Shown: positions 45,222 through 54,195 of the stretch, in pieces | How positions within the stretch are numbered: the stretch's first letter is position 1 | Layout: each line of letters begins with the position of its first letter | NCBI RefSeq assembly: GCF_900604285.1 | Contig: NZ_UWNY01000001.1 | Coordinates: 744,001-808,000, forward strand | Length of the DNA stretch: 64,000 nt | Reading direction: 5' to 3' | Source: Varibaculum vaginae | GTDB lineage: Bacteria > Actinomycetota > Actinomycetes > Actinomycetales > Actinomycetaceae | Notes under the pieces: generated by a model | What the model was told of the DNA's origin: nothing | The model's database searches: none | Seen by the model: only the letters and a program-made list of their open reading frames with translations | Made by a program: the position numbers and the translations under genes

Positions 45222-46148
45222 TTAAAACAGTAGGCGGGAAAGTCGTTGGCGGGCGAGTTTCACAGCCTCAGGATTGCGGGAAAGGCGAAACAGTTCCAGC
45301 AAGCGCTGTCGGTACTCGTCGCGTTCTTCGTCAGCGGATTTGGAAATTAAAGAAAGCAATAAATCAAAAGCTTGCGGTTCGTTACCCGCTTGGAAAAAGC
45401 GATCTGCTAGCACCAAGGGATTAGAGTCGTCTTGACCTTCCTCTGCATTCAACCGTTGCGCCATGGAAACTTTATCGACCAGCGCCTGATAGCGTGATGC
45501 CTCCTCAGGGGAATTGCGCAGGAGCTTTTGTGCCTGCTCCAGCGCCTCTTGCAGATTCCCTGCCTCTACCAGTGCTTCGACAGCTTTTTCTTCTTCGGTG
45601 CGTGGATCTGCCTGGCTGCCATCAGTTTCCCCAGCCATTTTTCCGTGTAACCCTGCTTGCCCCGCGATTTGTAGCACCTGGTCGATAAGCGATTTAATCT
45701 GGGCTTTGGGTTGAGCACCTTGGAAAAGAGGAGCAGGTCGCCCTCCGATTAGCGCCACTACGGTAGGAATGGATTGTGCCTGGAAAGCCTGCGCCAATTG
45801 AGGAGATTCATCCACATTGATTTTCACTAGCTGGAAGCGTCCCTGATATTCGCGAGCCAGCTCTTCCAATATCGGACCGAGCTGTTTGCAAGGGCCGCAC
45901 CAAGGCGCCCATAAATCAATAATCACCGGTACCTTAAGAGAAGTTTCTGCTACCTGGTCAAAAGTGTCGTCGGTGGCGTCGCATATGAATGATCCAGGAA
46001 CCAAATTCCCGCTCGTTGCATTCGTTGACATTGCCGCGGTGACAGCATCCTGGTTATTTGCAGGATTCGGCTGTTGTCCCGTTTGAGATGTCTCAGCCTT
46101 ATTATTAGCAAACTGAGAAAGATCTACTGCTCCATGCGTTTGTGCCAC
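45222..46148 (-). CDS. YbbN/CnoX-like thioredoxin with helical repeat domain
   Basis: A 308-residue protein. Residues 1-50 are polar and low-complexity, 50-160 a thioredoxin fold with an intact WAPWCGPCKQLGP active site and the cis-Pro QSIPTVV, and 190-308 TPR-like helices (ALVEAGNLQEALEQAQKLL, RFFQAGNEPQAFDLLLSLI). The CXXC active site suggests redox activity, unlike the SXXC E. coli CnoX. It has no signal peptide, so it is cytosolic, perhaps a holdase for oxidised clients. Last gene of a three-gene operon, 12 bp behind the lipoprotein gene. Confidence 0.85.
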   Translation of the reverse strand: MAQTHGAVDLSQFANNKAETSQTGQQPNPANNQDAVTAAMSTNATSGNLVPGSFICDATDDTFDQVAETSLKVPVIIDLWAPWCGPCKQLGPILEELAREYQGRFQLVKINVDESPQLAQAFQAQSIPTVVALIGGRPAPLFQGAQPKAQIKSLIDQVLQIAGQAGLHGKMAGETDGSQADPRTEEEKAVEALVEAGNLQEALEQAQKLLRNSPEEASRYQALVDKVSMAQRLNAEEGQDDSNPLVLADRFFQAGNEPQAFDLLLSLISKSADEERDEYRQRLLELFRLSRNPEAVKLARQRLSRLLF

Positions 46149-46160
46149 TTGAAACCTTCC

Positions 46161-47168
46161 TTACTTCGAGGCCGCTGTCAATACTTCGGAGGCTGCCACT
46201 ACCCGAATTTTTCCACCTTTAGTGTTCTTAGGAGGGATCTGCAGCAATACGCAGATAACTCGGTTCCAGGTAGCTTTCTCCTTTACCTTGCCGTCATCCA
46301 GCAGATTAACCACATCCCCACTGAGAGTAATGGGTTTATCTGAAGCTACCTCGGTGAGCTGAACTTCCTGGGTGTAGGTAGTGGCTACCAAGGCGCCTTT
46401 TTTAGCGGGCAAATCAATCGCCAAAGTATTCTTTTTCATCTCTAAAGGACTAATCGAAGTGGCAACTTTTCCGGCACTACCGATTCCCTCTTTAAGGGAT
46501 TTTAGTTCCTCACGTTTGCCTTCCATCAAAGGATCCACAAACACCTTGTCGGCATTTTTTGCCTTCTCATCGAATACGGTTGCTGCCCAGGTATTTATGG
46601 CTTTTTCCGGAGAAAGTAGCAGTTTGGAGGAGTCCTTTAGATCCAAAGTTTTGGATCCGCGAGCTACCACATCCGTTTCCGGAAGTGATGCTTTCGGCAA
46701 CAGCTGCATCCACTGCCACAACTGGTAGGGATCGGTGGCTTTACTTTGTCGGATTACTTCCACATATTTGGCGCCATTTTTGTCCGCGCCAGTAACATTT
46801 AGCAAGCTCCGTGGCCAGCTGTTTCCAGAAGTAACGGTAGATAATTCTGAGGACGCAGGCAAAGTAGTCGGGGAGGAATTGCTGTTTTTCTGGTGCATCT
46901 TATATTGGGCGCTGCGCATTTCTAGTGCTGGCCCGGCCACTCTCCCGCCAAGATCTTTGGGATCAAAACTCTTATCTGCGGCTTCTAAAGCTGCATTTAC
47001 CGCTTTCAATACCGGATCTACCTGCTCGGTTCGCAGTGCTGGATAAGATTCGGTTTTAGTGGGGGTGGGAATTTCTTTGCGTTGTGCAGTGGTGGTGCAC
47101 CCAGAGAGGCTAGCTAAAGCCAGAGTGCAGGTGGTCACGGTTGCCAGCAGGATTCGCGTGCTTTTCAT
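46161..47168 (-). CDS. Putative lipoprotein, unknown
   Basis: A 335-residue protein with a lipoprotein signal (TCTLALASLSGC, Cys about residue 24). The mature part starts with a conserved-looking repeat-free alpha/beta segment and ends in a beta-rich domain (LVATTYTQEVQLTEVASDKPITLSG). No family recognised. It overlaps the upstream membrane protein gene by four bases, which ties the two in one unit facing outwards. Confidence 0.78.
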   Translation of the reverse strand: MKSTRILLATVTTCTLALASLSGCTTTAQRKEIPTPTKTESYPALRTEQVDPVLKAVNAALEAADKSFDPKDLGGRVAGPALEMRSAQYKMHQKNSNSSPTTLPASSELSTVTSGNSWPRSLLNVTGADKNGAKYVEVIRQSKATDPYQLWQWMQLLPKASLPETDVVARGSKTLDLKDSSKLLLSPEKAINTWAATVFDEKAKNADKVFVDPLMEGKREELKSLKEGIGSAGKVATSISPLEMKKNTLAIDLPAKKGALVATTYTQEVQLTEVASDKPITLSGDVVNLLDDGKVKEKATWNRVICVLLQIPPKNTKGGKIRVVAASEVLTAASK

Positions 47169-48625
47169 TGTTGTCCTCCTTGGCTCTGGTCGAAAGTAGA
47201 TTCTCCTTCGAAGTCCTCGATATCAGGTCCCTCACCTAAACCATCCAGGTCAAAGTTGTCGTCTTCGAACCATTCATCGGAACTCTTTGCCACAGGGGCT
47301 GATGGCTGCGGCTGCGGTTCGGGCTGGTAGGAGTCAGCAGGATGGTAGGAGGCCTCCGGTTGATAGGACTGTGCTGGCTGCGGAGATAGCGCCGGTTGAT
47401 AAGAATCAGCCGGGTTGTACGATGCCTGTGGCTCATAGGAGTGAGTGGGGTGCGACGATTGGGCTGGATTATACGAAATTTGAGGTTCGTGGGACTGTGA
47501 GGGTTGGTACGAAGTAGCCGAATCCTGGGATGTTTCCAGCGGATAAGTACCTGCGGGGTTATAAGAGGTTTCGGGTTGATTGGACGCTACTGATTGCGCA
47601 GAGTCGTCCGGATCAAACGAAACTTCCGGATCAGCCTCGGGAAGCGGGGAGTGCGCCGCTGTTTGCGGGCTTTGTGCAGTTAATGGTAGTTCCGCCGCCG
47701 GCATTGTGGGGAATGAAAGTTCATTAGTAGCTGGAACTCCAGATGCCGACGAGTCTGCTGCTTCGGGATTGATTGCTTGTCCGTCTGCGTCAGTGCGGAT
47801 TACTGGTACCAGACCGGTGGGGAACTTGACTCCGTCTACCTCAATAGTCGCTTCTCCGCGTTCGCGAGCTTTCCGCAAAGCTGAGCGCGAGGGTGGGTGG
47901 GCAACTGCATCTAGCGAAGGTAACTCCACAGTTTGCGCTGTTTGTGCCCTAGCTGCTTGTTCAGCACGTTGTCTGCGTCGCTCTCGCACTTCGGCTTCCT
48001 CTTTTTCTGCCGCCTTTGTCAGACGGTTGATGACCAGTGCGACTAGTGCGCCTACCAGTACTAAGACAAGCCCGGCGATAAGTAGCGGCCAGAACCAAGG
48101 AGTGGAAACTGCTTGGGTCCAATGCAGGGTTAACTGTACGTTGCCTTCTTCGGACCAGGCAATTGCTGACCAGGCTCCTTCAGACCGATTCCAGGTTTCG
48201 CTGATTTGTCCCCCTTTTACCTCTTTATATTTCACCCACATGTCTTTGCCGGCTGCCTCGCCAGGCTGGCGAGCTTTGGCTTTACCTGAGTGAGGTTCGG
48301 TCAAGAGGGTGTTCTGATCTTTTTGTCCGGTAACCTCTACGTAATTCTGGTCAGCCGCCCAAGCGGTGACATCGGTTGCGCGCCCAATTGCCAGTGCTAC
48401 TTTGCCTTGACCCGAGACGGTGATTTTGGTGGGGGAGTCATAAAGCTCAAACATTCCCGGACGAGTAATGGCCATCGTCTGTTTATTAGCGGCAGAGGGT
48501 AAAGAGACTGATACCTGCGGAGATGGTTTCCAAATAGTGACAGTACCCACTCCGCATAGCGCTACTATGGAACCTACAATCACTAGCACTAGCGGAAGCC
48601 AATACCTGCGCAATAAATTGTTCAC
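47165..48625 (-). CDS. Membrane protein with Pro/Gln/Tyr-rich repetitive C-terminus
   Basis: A 486-residue protein. Helix 1 (about 10-32) and helix 2 (about 180-203) flank an extracytoplasmic domain of about 140 residues. After a basic helical stretch (EEAEVRERRRQRAEQAARAQ) comes a cytoplasmic region whose last 200 residues contain about ten imperfect SYxPxxS repeats (SYNPAQS, SYEPQAS, SYQPALS). Such tails are disordered and may bind partners or be phosphorylated. The extracellular part with the following lipoprotein could form an envelope complex. The first gene of the operon; divergent from the DivIVA-like gene 235 bp away. Confidence 0.75.
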   Translation of the reverse strand: MNNLLRRYWLPLVLVIVGSIVALCGVGTVTIWKPSPQVSVSLPSAANKQTMAITRPGMFELYDSPTKITVSGQGKVALAIGRATDVTAWAADQNYVEVTGQKDQNTLLTEPHSGKAKARQPGEAAGKDMWVKYKEVKGGQISETWNRSEGAWSAIAWSEEGNVQLTLHWTQAVSTPWFWPLLIAGLVLVLVGALVALVINRLTKAAEKEEAEVRERRRQRAEQAARAQTAQTVELPSLDAVAHPPSRSALRKARERGEATIEVDGVKFPTGLVPVIRTDADGQAINPEAADSSASGVPATNELSFPTMPAAELPLTAQSPQTAAHSPLPEADPEVSFDPDDSAQSVASNQPETSYNPAGTYPLETSQDSATSYQPSQSHEPQISYNPAQSSHPTHSYEPQASYNPADSYQPALSPQPAQSYQPEASYHPADSYQPEPQPQPSAPVAKSSDEWFEDDNFDLDGLGEGPDIEDFEGESTFDQSQGGQQ

Positions 48626-48860
48626 CAGTTTCCCCCAAGCTAAATTTGAGCAACTATATTTACACTGTACTTTCTTTGCCCCGTCTGTGGTTAAACCTTG
48701 TGGCGGGTGTGACTAGGGTCAATTTTAGATGAATGTTTGGTTTCAGGCTGCAAGAAGTGAAAGACTAGGCAATGATACGGGGTTTCGCGGTATTTATTTT
48801 ATGGAATAAAATGTTTCAGGTAACGCGTTATCTCAGCGGCTCATCTTTAGGGAGGACCAG

Positions 48861-50246
48861 GTGGAAGAACAAACTGATTTCCCGATCGTAATGCGCGGTT
48901 ACGATCGCGTTCAGGTTGATTTGCAGATTCAGACTTTGAACAACCAGATTACCGAGTTGCAGCAGAAGCTCGACACGGTCGACCAGCGCAATGTGGATTT
49001 GGGTGAACAGTTGGCAGATGCTCAAAAGCAGCTGCGTTCCTCCGATCGCAGTTCTTACACGGGAATCGGCGCCCGCATTGAACAGCTGCTGCGCAGTGCG
49101 GAAGAACAGTCCACTGCGGTGATTAACAAGGCCAACGCCGAGGCCGAGCAGCTGATGGAAAAGACCCGCAAGAACGCCCAGGATATGGCGGAGCGGGCAG
49201 AGGCGGAGGCCGCCTCTCTGATTTCAGAGGCACGTCGTGAGGCCGAGGAGCGTACCACTACCGCGGCCACTGAATCCGAAACGGTACTGACCAACGCGCA
49301 GCATCGCGCTGATGAACTGGTAGCAGCGGCAGAACGGGAGGCCTCCTCCCTGCGGGCTGAAACCAATACTCAAGTTTCTGACCTGAAAGCAACCGTTGAT
49401 CGGGAAACCGAACTGCAGCGCGCTCAGGCCGAGAAAGACTATGTTGAGATGCGAGTGAAGGCGGAGCAGGAGGCTTCCCAGCTACGCAATGATGCCACTG
49501 CCGAGGCGCAGGCACTGCGCGAGTCCTCGTTGGCAGAAGCGACTAAGACTCGGGAAGAAGCCAAGTCTCAGGCAGAAAAGACCCTCGCGGATGCCCACAG
49601 CCAGTCTGAAAGCATTTTGAAAGAGGCACGGGAAAGCGCGGATAGTATTCGTGCCGAGATTCAGCAGATGCGTCAAGAAGCCGAAACTGAAATCGCGGCG
49701 GCTCGTGCCGCGGCTCGTGAGGCTGATGCGCAGGCACATGAGCAATCCCGTTCCGAAACTTCCGCTATGGTGGCAGCGGCTAAGGCTCAGGTCGCCGATG
49801 CAGAGAAACACTTGGGTGAAACTTTGCAGCGGGCAGAGCGCTTGCTGACTGATACTGACGCGGTGGTTCGTCGCCGCCAGGAAGACGCGCGGCGGGCGGC
49901 AGAAGCTACCATTGCGGCTGCCGAGGGCGAAGCTGAGCAGGTGCGCGAAGCGGCACGTATCGAGGCTCAGGCTGAACGAGCTGCTGCACAACGCACGGTG
50001 GAACGGCTGGAGCGTCAACGTGAATCGATTGCCGCTTACCTTGAAGAGATGCGCGGCTTGCTAGGCACCGAGACCGCTACCGGCCTCGAGGGGCTAACTC
50101 CCATGCAACAGCTACCGGCAGCAGTAGTGCAGCCAGCTGCAGAAGCAGAGCCCGAGAAGCCGGCTCCGGTGGAACCTCCGGTGAATCCGGTTACTCCCGC
50201 TGAAGAATCAGCAGCAACCGATCTGTTCACCAGCGAAGAACAATAA
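48861..50246 (+). CDS. DivIVA-like coiled-coil protein
   Basis: A 461-residue, nearly all-helical protein starting at GTG 48861 with GGGAGGA upstream. Residues 4-40 form a DivIVA-type membrane-targeting motif (FPIVMRGYDRVQVDLQIQTLNNQI), followed by about 350 residues of Ala/Glu/Arg/Gln-rich coiled coil with hendecad-like repeats and a Pro/Glu-rich tail from about 415. It resembles the actinobacterial polarity scaffolds (Wag31, Scy, FilP) and probably marks poles or septum to direct wall growth. Followed by an excellent terminator. Confidence 0.85.
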   Translation: MEEQTDFPIVMRGYDRVQVDLQIQTLNNQITELQQKLDTVDQRNVDLGEQLADAQKQLRSSDRSSYTGIGARIEQLLRSAEEQSTAVINKANAEAEQLMEKTRKNAQDMAERAEAEAASLISEARREAEERTTTAATESETVLTNAQHRADELVAAAEREASSLRAETNTQVSDLKATVDRETELQRAQAEKDYVEMRVKAEQEASQLRNDATAEAQALRESSLAEATKTREEAKSQAEKTLADAHSQSESILKEARESADSIRAEIQQMRQEAETEIAAARAAAREADAQAHEQSRSETSAMVAAAKAQVADAEKHLGETLQRAERLLTDTDAVVRRRQEDARRAAEATIAAAEGEAEQVREAARIEAQAERAAAQRTVERLERQRESIAAYLEEMRGLLGTETATGLEGLTPMQQLPAAVVQPAAEAEPEKPAPVEPPVNPVTPAEESAATDLFTSEEQ

Positions 50247-50272
50247 GCTTAATAGGTTTGTTTATTAACTAG

Positions 50273-50311
50273 GTCTGGGTGCGCCTTTGGGGATTAAAGG
50301 CGCACCCAGAC
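50273..50311 (+). terminator. Intrinsic terminator of the DivIVA-like gene
   Basis: A perfect 16-bp stem (50273-50288 with 50296-50311), a seven-base loop and TTTTT directly after. Confidence 0.9.
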
Positions 50312-50411
50312 TTTTTAGTTGCTATGTCAGCTAGTACCCGGTGTGGATTTAAATGAATCACCGGCACGGGGCTAACAATGTTGCTGTGACTGCCGGTATA
50401 GCTACTACATT

Positions 50412-50444
50412 CGCGCGGTGGGAGCCTATTGGGGGGGCTCCGCG
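50412..50444 (-). terminator. Hairpin after the UPF0210 gene
   Basis: GGAGCC (50421-50426) pairs with GGCTCC (50436-50441), with a CGC/GCG base and a bulge, 22 bases past the UPF0210 stop. A possible terminator, with no clear T-run. Confidence 0.4.
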
Positions 50445-50465
50445 TATCTTAAATCTGCAGTAGCG

Positions 50466-51830
50466 TTAGTTCTTAAAGGAATGTACCGGAGCGGGGATGC
50501 GTCCGCCACGGGCGGCAAACTTTGCAGAAGAAAATGGGGATACTTCCATAATCGGCGCCCAGCCTAGCAGACCCCCAAAATTAGCTTTGTCGCCCACGCT
50601 TTTACCTGGCACTGGAATCACTCGCACCGCGGTGGTTTTCCCGTTGGAAACCCCGATCGCGGCCTCATCGGCGATCAAACCGGTGATAGTGGCGGCAGGG
50701 GTATCGCCGGGAATCGCAATCATATCTAAACCAACCGAGCAGATAGCGGTCATGGCTTCCAGTTTCGCCAGGCTCAAGGAGCCGCGCTGGACTGCCTGGA
50801 TCATATTCGCGTCCTCGGAGACCGGAATAAAGGAACCGGAAAGTCCCCCTACCAAAGAGCAAGCCATTAGGCCGCCCTTTTTAACCGCATCGTTTAACAG
50901 CGCTAAAGCAGCAGTAGTACCCGGAGCGCCAACTGCTTCAACTCCTAGCTCTTCTAAAATCGCGGCCACTGAATCTCCCACCGCCGGGGTAGGAGCCAGG
51001 GACAAATCTACAATCCCAAAATTTACGCCTAGGCGCTTAGCTACGGTTTGTCCCACCAGTTGTCCCATGCGGGTGATCTTGAAAGCTGATTTCTTAATGG
51101 CTTCTGCACATTCTTCAAAAGGACGACCGCGTACTCCGGCAAGCGCTCTCTCGATGACTCCCGGACCAGAAATCCCTACGGACACCACCGCATCCGGTTG
51201 GCTGACTCCGTGGAAGGCGCCAGCCATAAAGGGATTGTCGCCCACCGCGTTGGCGAATACCACCAGTTTTGCTGCCCCGAGTCCGTCTTTATCAGCGGTT
51301 TCCTGGGCGGCGGCCAGTACCTGCTGCCCCATTTTGGTGGTCGCGCTCATATTGATACCCGTGCGGGTGGAACCAATGTTCACTGAGGAACACACAATAT
51401 CGGTAGTGGCCAACGCTTCGGGAATCGAGTCGATTAGCGCTAAATCACTGTGAGTGGCGCCGGCCTGTACCAAAGCCGAGTATCCGCCTACGAAATCTAC
51501 ACCTACGGCTTTACCGGCGCGATCAAGTACCTGGGCAAAGGGGAGGGGATTCTCGGTGCGGCAAGCCGCTGCCACCAGTGAAATCGGGGTTACTGAGAGG
51601 CGTTTATTGATAATCGGCACCCCGAACTCCCCCGCGACTTCCTCGGCGCTGTCAACCAGACGGGAGGCGGCGCTTAAAATGCGTTCTTCAATTCGTGCAC
51701 ATGCCCGCTCGATATTGGTATCGGCGCAGTCCAACAGGGAAAGCCCCAAAGTTACGGTGCGTACGTCGAGGTTATCCTCGGCAATCATCTGTATGGTTTC
51801 TAGGATTTCCCCGGTGGTATCCAACCCCAT
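50466..51830 (-). CDS. UPF0210 (PFL/DUF711) family protein
   Basis: A 454-residue protein of the widely conserved UPF0210 family. It starts near the family beginning ([30 protein letters not shown]) and shows the glycine-rich core [41 protein letters not shown] and the C-terminal [13 protein letters not shown]. Members are structurally related to glycyl-radical-type barrels but the biochemical role is not established. Follows the ACT protein gene after 49 bp; this pair is conserved in many bacteria, so the two probably work together. Confidence 0.9.
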   Translation of the reverse strand: MGLDTTGEILETIQMIAEDNLDVRTVTLGLSLLDCADTNIERACARIEERILSAASRLVDSAEEVAGEFGVPIINKRLSVTPISLVAAACRTENPLPFAQVLDRAGKAVGVDFVGGYSALVQAGATHSDLALIDSIPEALATTDIVCSSVNIGSTRTGINMSATTKMGQQVLAAAQETADKDGLGAAKLVVFANAVGDNPFMAGAFHGVSQPDAVVSVGISGPGVIERALAGVRGRPFEECAEAIKKSAFKITRMGQLVGQTVAKRLGVNFGIVDLSLAPTPAVGDSVAAILEELGVEAVGAPGTTAALALLNDAVKKGGLMACSLVGGLSGSFIPVSEDANMIQAVQRGSLSLAKLEAMTAICSVGLDMIAIPGDTPAATITGLIADEAAIGVSNGKTTAVRVIPVPGKSVGDKANFGGLLGWAPIMEVSPFSSAKFAARGGRIPAPVHSFKN

Positions 51831-51879
51831 GATTCTCCCTTGTGATTACGGTACTTTGAGCAGTTCAGTGGTAAGCAGT

Positions 51880-52161
51880 TTAAAGCTTATGCATGGCGTT
51901 GAAGAGGGCTTCCGCCTGAACTTTAATAACCAGCCCTTCGGCTTTCTCTACTGTTGCCATTGCCGCCTGTACCTGCGCTAAGCCGATCTGTTCTTCATCG
52001 AATTCCAGCTGCATAATCATCGTGAAATATTCATCCATCAGTGTTTGGGACACATTGATAATATTCACCTGGTTTTGGGCGAGCGCCTGAGAAACCGCCG
52101 CGATAATTCCCGTATGGTCGATACCGGTGACCGTCATAATTGCTTTCACGTGCTTCAGCAT
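51880..52161 (-). CDS. UPF0237 ACT-domain protein
   Basis: A 93-residue protein made of a single ACT domain (AIMTVTGIDHTGIIAAVSQALAQNQVNIINVSQTLMDEYFTMIMQLEF). ACT domains bind small ligands, usually amino acids, and this family commonly precedes UPF0210. It probably senses the ligand for its partner. First gene of the operon. Confidence 0.92.
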   Translation of the reverse strand: MLKHVKAIMTVTGIDHTGIIAAVSQALAQNQVNIINVSQTLMDEYFTMIMQLEFDEEQIGLAQVQAAMATVEKAEGLVIKVQAEALFNAMHKL

Positions 52162-52237
52162 ACGTTCTTTTCGGGCTTTTTCGCGATTTCTCTATGCTGG
52201 TTTCTTCACTTCTGCACTCTTTGGTAATAATGGCTGA

Positions 52238-52858
52238 GTGACCTCCACATTGATCTTTTCGACCATTGTCCAAGCGGTGGTGTTATTTGTAGCCACCAAC
52301 ATTGACCACTTGGCGTTACTAACTTTGTGGTTTGTACACGGCCATAATCACCCCGGAACCACTGCGCGTATCTGTGCAGGTCAATATGTAGGCTTTGGGG
52401 TAATCCTGGCGGTGGCCATAGTGTTAAGCGCAGTTTCGGGATTGGTCATCCCGCAGGAATACCTACGTTTTCTGGGGATGATACCCCTGGTGCTGGGGGT
52501 AAAAGCTGCGAGAAACGAGATCCGGGAACGTTGGTATTCAGAAGAATCCGAGGAAGAGGACGAGGTAGCGGCACAACTACAGGGGAAAAAGGTTAGCGTG
52601 GGTGCTGTTTCCCTGGTGACTATGGCTAATGGGGGTGATGAAATCGCAGCCTATCTGCCGGTTTTTGCCCTCTCTAGCTGGTGGCAAATCATCCTGTTTT
52701 GCGTAGTGTTCTTGCTGCTTGCTGGCGTGCTGCTTGCTCTTGCCCGTTTCATAACTGGGCGTATGGGGCTCGCGGAGGTACTGGAACGGTTTGAAGCGAT
52801 TATTTTCCCCAGCGTGCTAATCCTGCTAGGAGTGCTAATCCTCGCCGATTTGCTCTAG
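52238..52858 (+). CDS. CadD-family cadmium resistance/permease-like protein
   Basis: A 206-residue membrane protein starting at GTG 52238, with five to six membrane segments. It shows the family beginning VLFVATNIDHLALLTLWF with an in-membrane Asp-His, GQYVGFGVILAVAIV and LGMIPLVLGVKA. An acidic loop (SEESEEEDEVAAQ) splits the halves. CadD proteins confer modest Cd2+ tolerance or bind cations; whether this one does is unknown. Divergent from the ACT gene. Confidence 0.85.
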   Translation: MTSTLIFSTIVQAVVLFVATNIDHLALLTLWFVHGHNHPGTTARICAGQYVGFGVILAVAIVLSAVSGLVIPQEYLRFLGMIPLVLGVKAARNEIRERWYSEESEEEDEVAAQLQGKKVSVGAVSLVTMANGGDEIAAYLPVFALSSWWQIILFCVVFLLLAGVLLALARFITGRMGLAEVLERFEAIIFPSVLILLGVLILADLL

Positions 52859-52919
52859 ATTGGTTGACTATCTAGAGGATACTAAAAGGGGTCACAACCA
52901 GGAAATATGTTATTACCAA

Positions 52920-53029
52920 TAGCGCGGGAGTAGATTTTTCCTCCTGCCCAAGAATTTGTAAAACGTAGCGACGTTTTCCAAATTCTTATGCCCACCGTGC
53001 CTGCTCGGATAAAATCTACTCCCGCGCTA
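52920..53029. repeat. Nested palindromic element, copy 1
   Basis: A 19-bp perfect outer stem (52920-52938 with 53011-53029) encloses an inner stem of 17 bases with one mismatch (52950-52966 with 52971-52987) around the loop AGCG. Between the stems are TTTTTCCTCCTGCCC on the left and GCCCACC, GCTCGGATA on the right. A second copy with the same layout lies at 61075-61180. It sits between the CadD-like gene and the ABC-2 exporter genes, which converge on it. Confidence 0.85.
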
Positions 53030-53046
53030 ACAGACATCGATTTCTT

Positions 53047-54195
53047 TTAGGCACGTCTCCGCAGGCGCGTGATTAGCATCGCAACTCCCCATAACACCAG
53101 TGTGAAGACTACCTGCACCCCGATATTTACCCAGAACTGCGAGGCGGCGGCACCGCTAAAGCTGGTCATTTCCGCTAGCGCATTGTTGTTGTCAATGTAG
53201 TAGAAGGTGGGGAGCGCTCTCCCGACGGCTACTACCGCATCGGGCATTAGTTCCCGGGGAATAAAAGCTCCACACAGGAAAGCACTGGCTAATGCCACCA
53301 CGTTAACGATGGCGCTGAGGGCTTCTTTGTTATTGGTAATTTTTGCCATTAAGAAACCTAAGGCTAGTACTGGCAGCCCAAATGCCATAATGTTAAGCGC
53401 ATACAGTCCCTGGCGTCCGGTATCAGCAATGCCGGGCAGCAGCAATCGCGCTAAGAGCACATTGAGTGCCACCAGGAACGCTACAATCAGCGCGCATCCG
53501 GCTATTAGGCTCAGGTCTATCCGGAAGGGATGGGCCGGGGAAACCAGGGTACGTTTACGCACGTTTACTACCGAAAAGGCGGCCAGCACCATAGTAATTA
53601 CATAAGTCGCGCCGGCCATGAGAGTGTAGCTGCCAAAGTTATATAGGGCGGTCACGTTGTGGAGGGTTTTTTGATCTAAATGTGAAGTGAGCGTGACTTT
53701 ACTATCCAGTTTCAGGCTAGAATCTACCGCTTTGACCAGCTCGTCCTCGTCCGTTAAATACTGCCCATATCCGGTAGCCAGTCGCAGGAAACGGCTTACT
53801 AATACCTCGGCAGAGGCGCTCTCGAAGCTGGCGCGAGATTTTACGTCTACCACCGGTTTTTCACCTTTGAGGATGGTGGTGGTGAAGTCGCGGGGCAGGT
53901 AAACGACGTAGGACAAAGTTTGGTAATAGAGGGCGTCGTCGATTTCGCGTTCGCTAGTGCCGGTGTCTGCTTTCTTGGTTTGTCTGGCCAAATAGGAGTT
54001 AAAAGACCGGGTGAGGACAGTGTCATTGCCGCGGTTGATAACTAAAACTGTAGGTTTGGAAGCGGTGAAATCGCCGGAGGCGCCAGGGGTGGTCTGGAAA
54101 GCAGTCAGTCCCATGACCACCATGATGGTGGTAAAGAGAATAACGAAAGCAATATTGCGCAGTAGTACCTGCAGGAAACCTTTAAAGACTGTCAT
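53047..54195 (-). CDS. ABC-2 type transporter permease
   Basis: A 382-residue membrane protein with an N-terminal helix (15-33), a large extracytoplasmic domain to about 200, and five or six helices after that. This is the layout of ABC-2 (YhgE/Pip-like or drug/lipid) exporter permeases. It overlaps the next permease by 14 bases. The two probably form the channel together with the ATPase encoded upstream. Confidence 0.85.
   Translation of the reverse strand: MTVFKGFLQVLLRNIAFVILFTTIMVVMGLTAFQTTPGASGDFTASKPTVLVINRGNDTVLTRSFNSYLARQTKKADTGTSEREIDDALYYQTLSYVVYLPRDFTTTILKGEKPVVDVKSRASFESASAEVLVSRFLRLATGYGQYLTDEDELVKAVDSSLKLDSKVTLTSHLDQKTLHNVTALYNFGSYTLMAGATYVITMVLAAFSVVNVRKRTLVSPAHPFRIDLSLIAGCALIVAFLVALNVLLARLLLPGIADTGRQGLYALNIMAFGLPVLALGFLMAKITNNKEALSAIVNVVALASAFLCGAFIPRELMPDAVVAVGRALPTFYYIDNNNALAEMTSFSGAAASQFWVNIGVQVVFTLVLWGVAMLITRLRRRA

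Noticed and set aside
47300-47560. Repeated SYxP codons as a possible CRISPR or tandem DNA repeat
   Set aside because: The repeats are in-frame, imperfect and of varied spacing, and translate into a low-complexity protein tail.
47580-48293. A 237-codon plus-strand frame
   Set aside because: Antisense to the Pro/Gln-rich membrane protein. The Ser/Ala-rich translation and the lack of a ribosome-binding site mark it as a shadow.
50497-51453. A 318-codon open frame on the plus strand
   Set aside because: It lies wholly opposite the well-supported UPF0210 gene; its Pro/Ser/Thr/Ala-rich translation is typical of the antisense strand of a GC-balanced gene.
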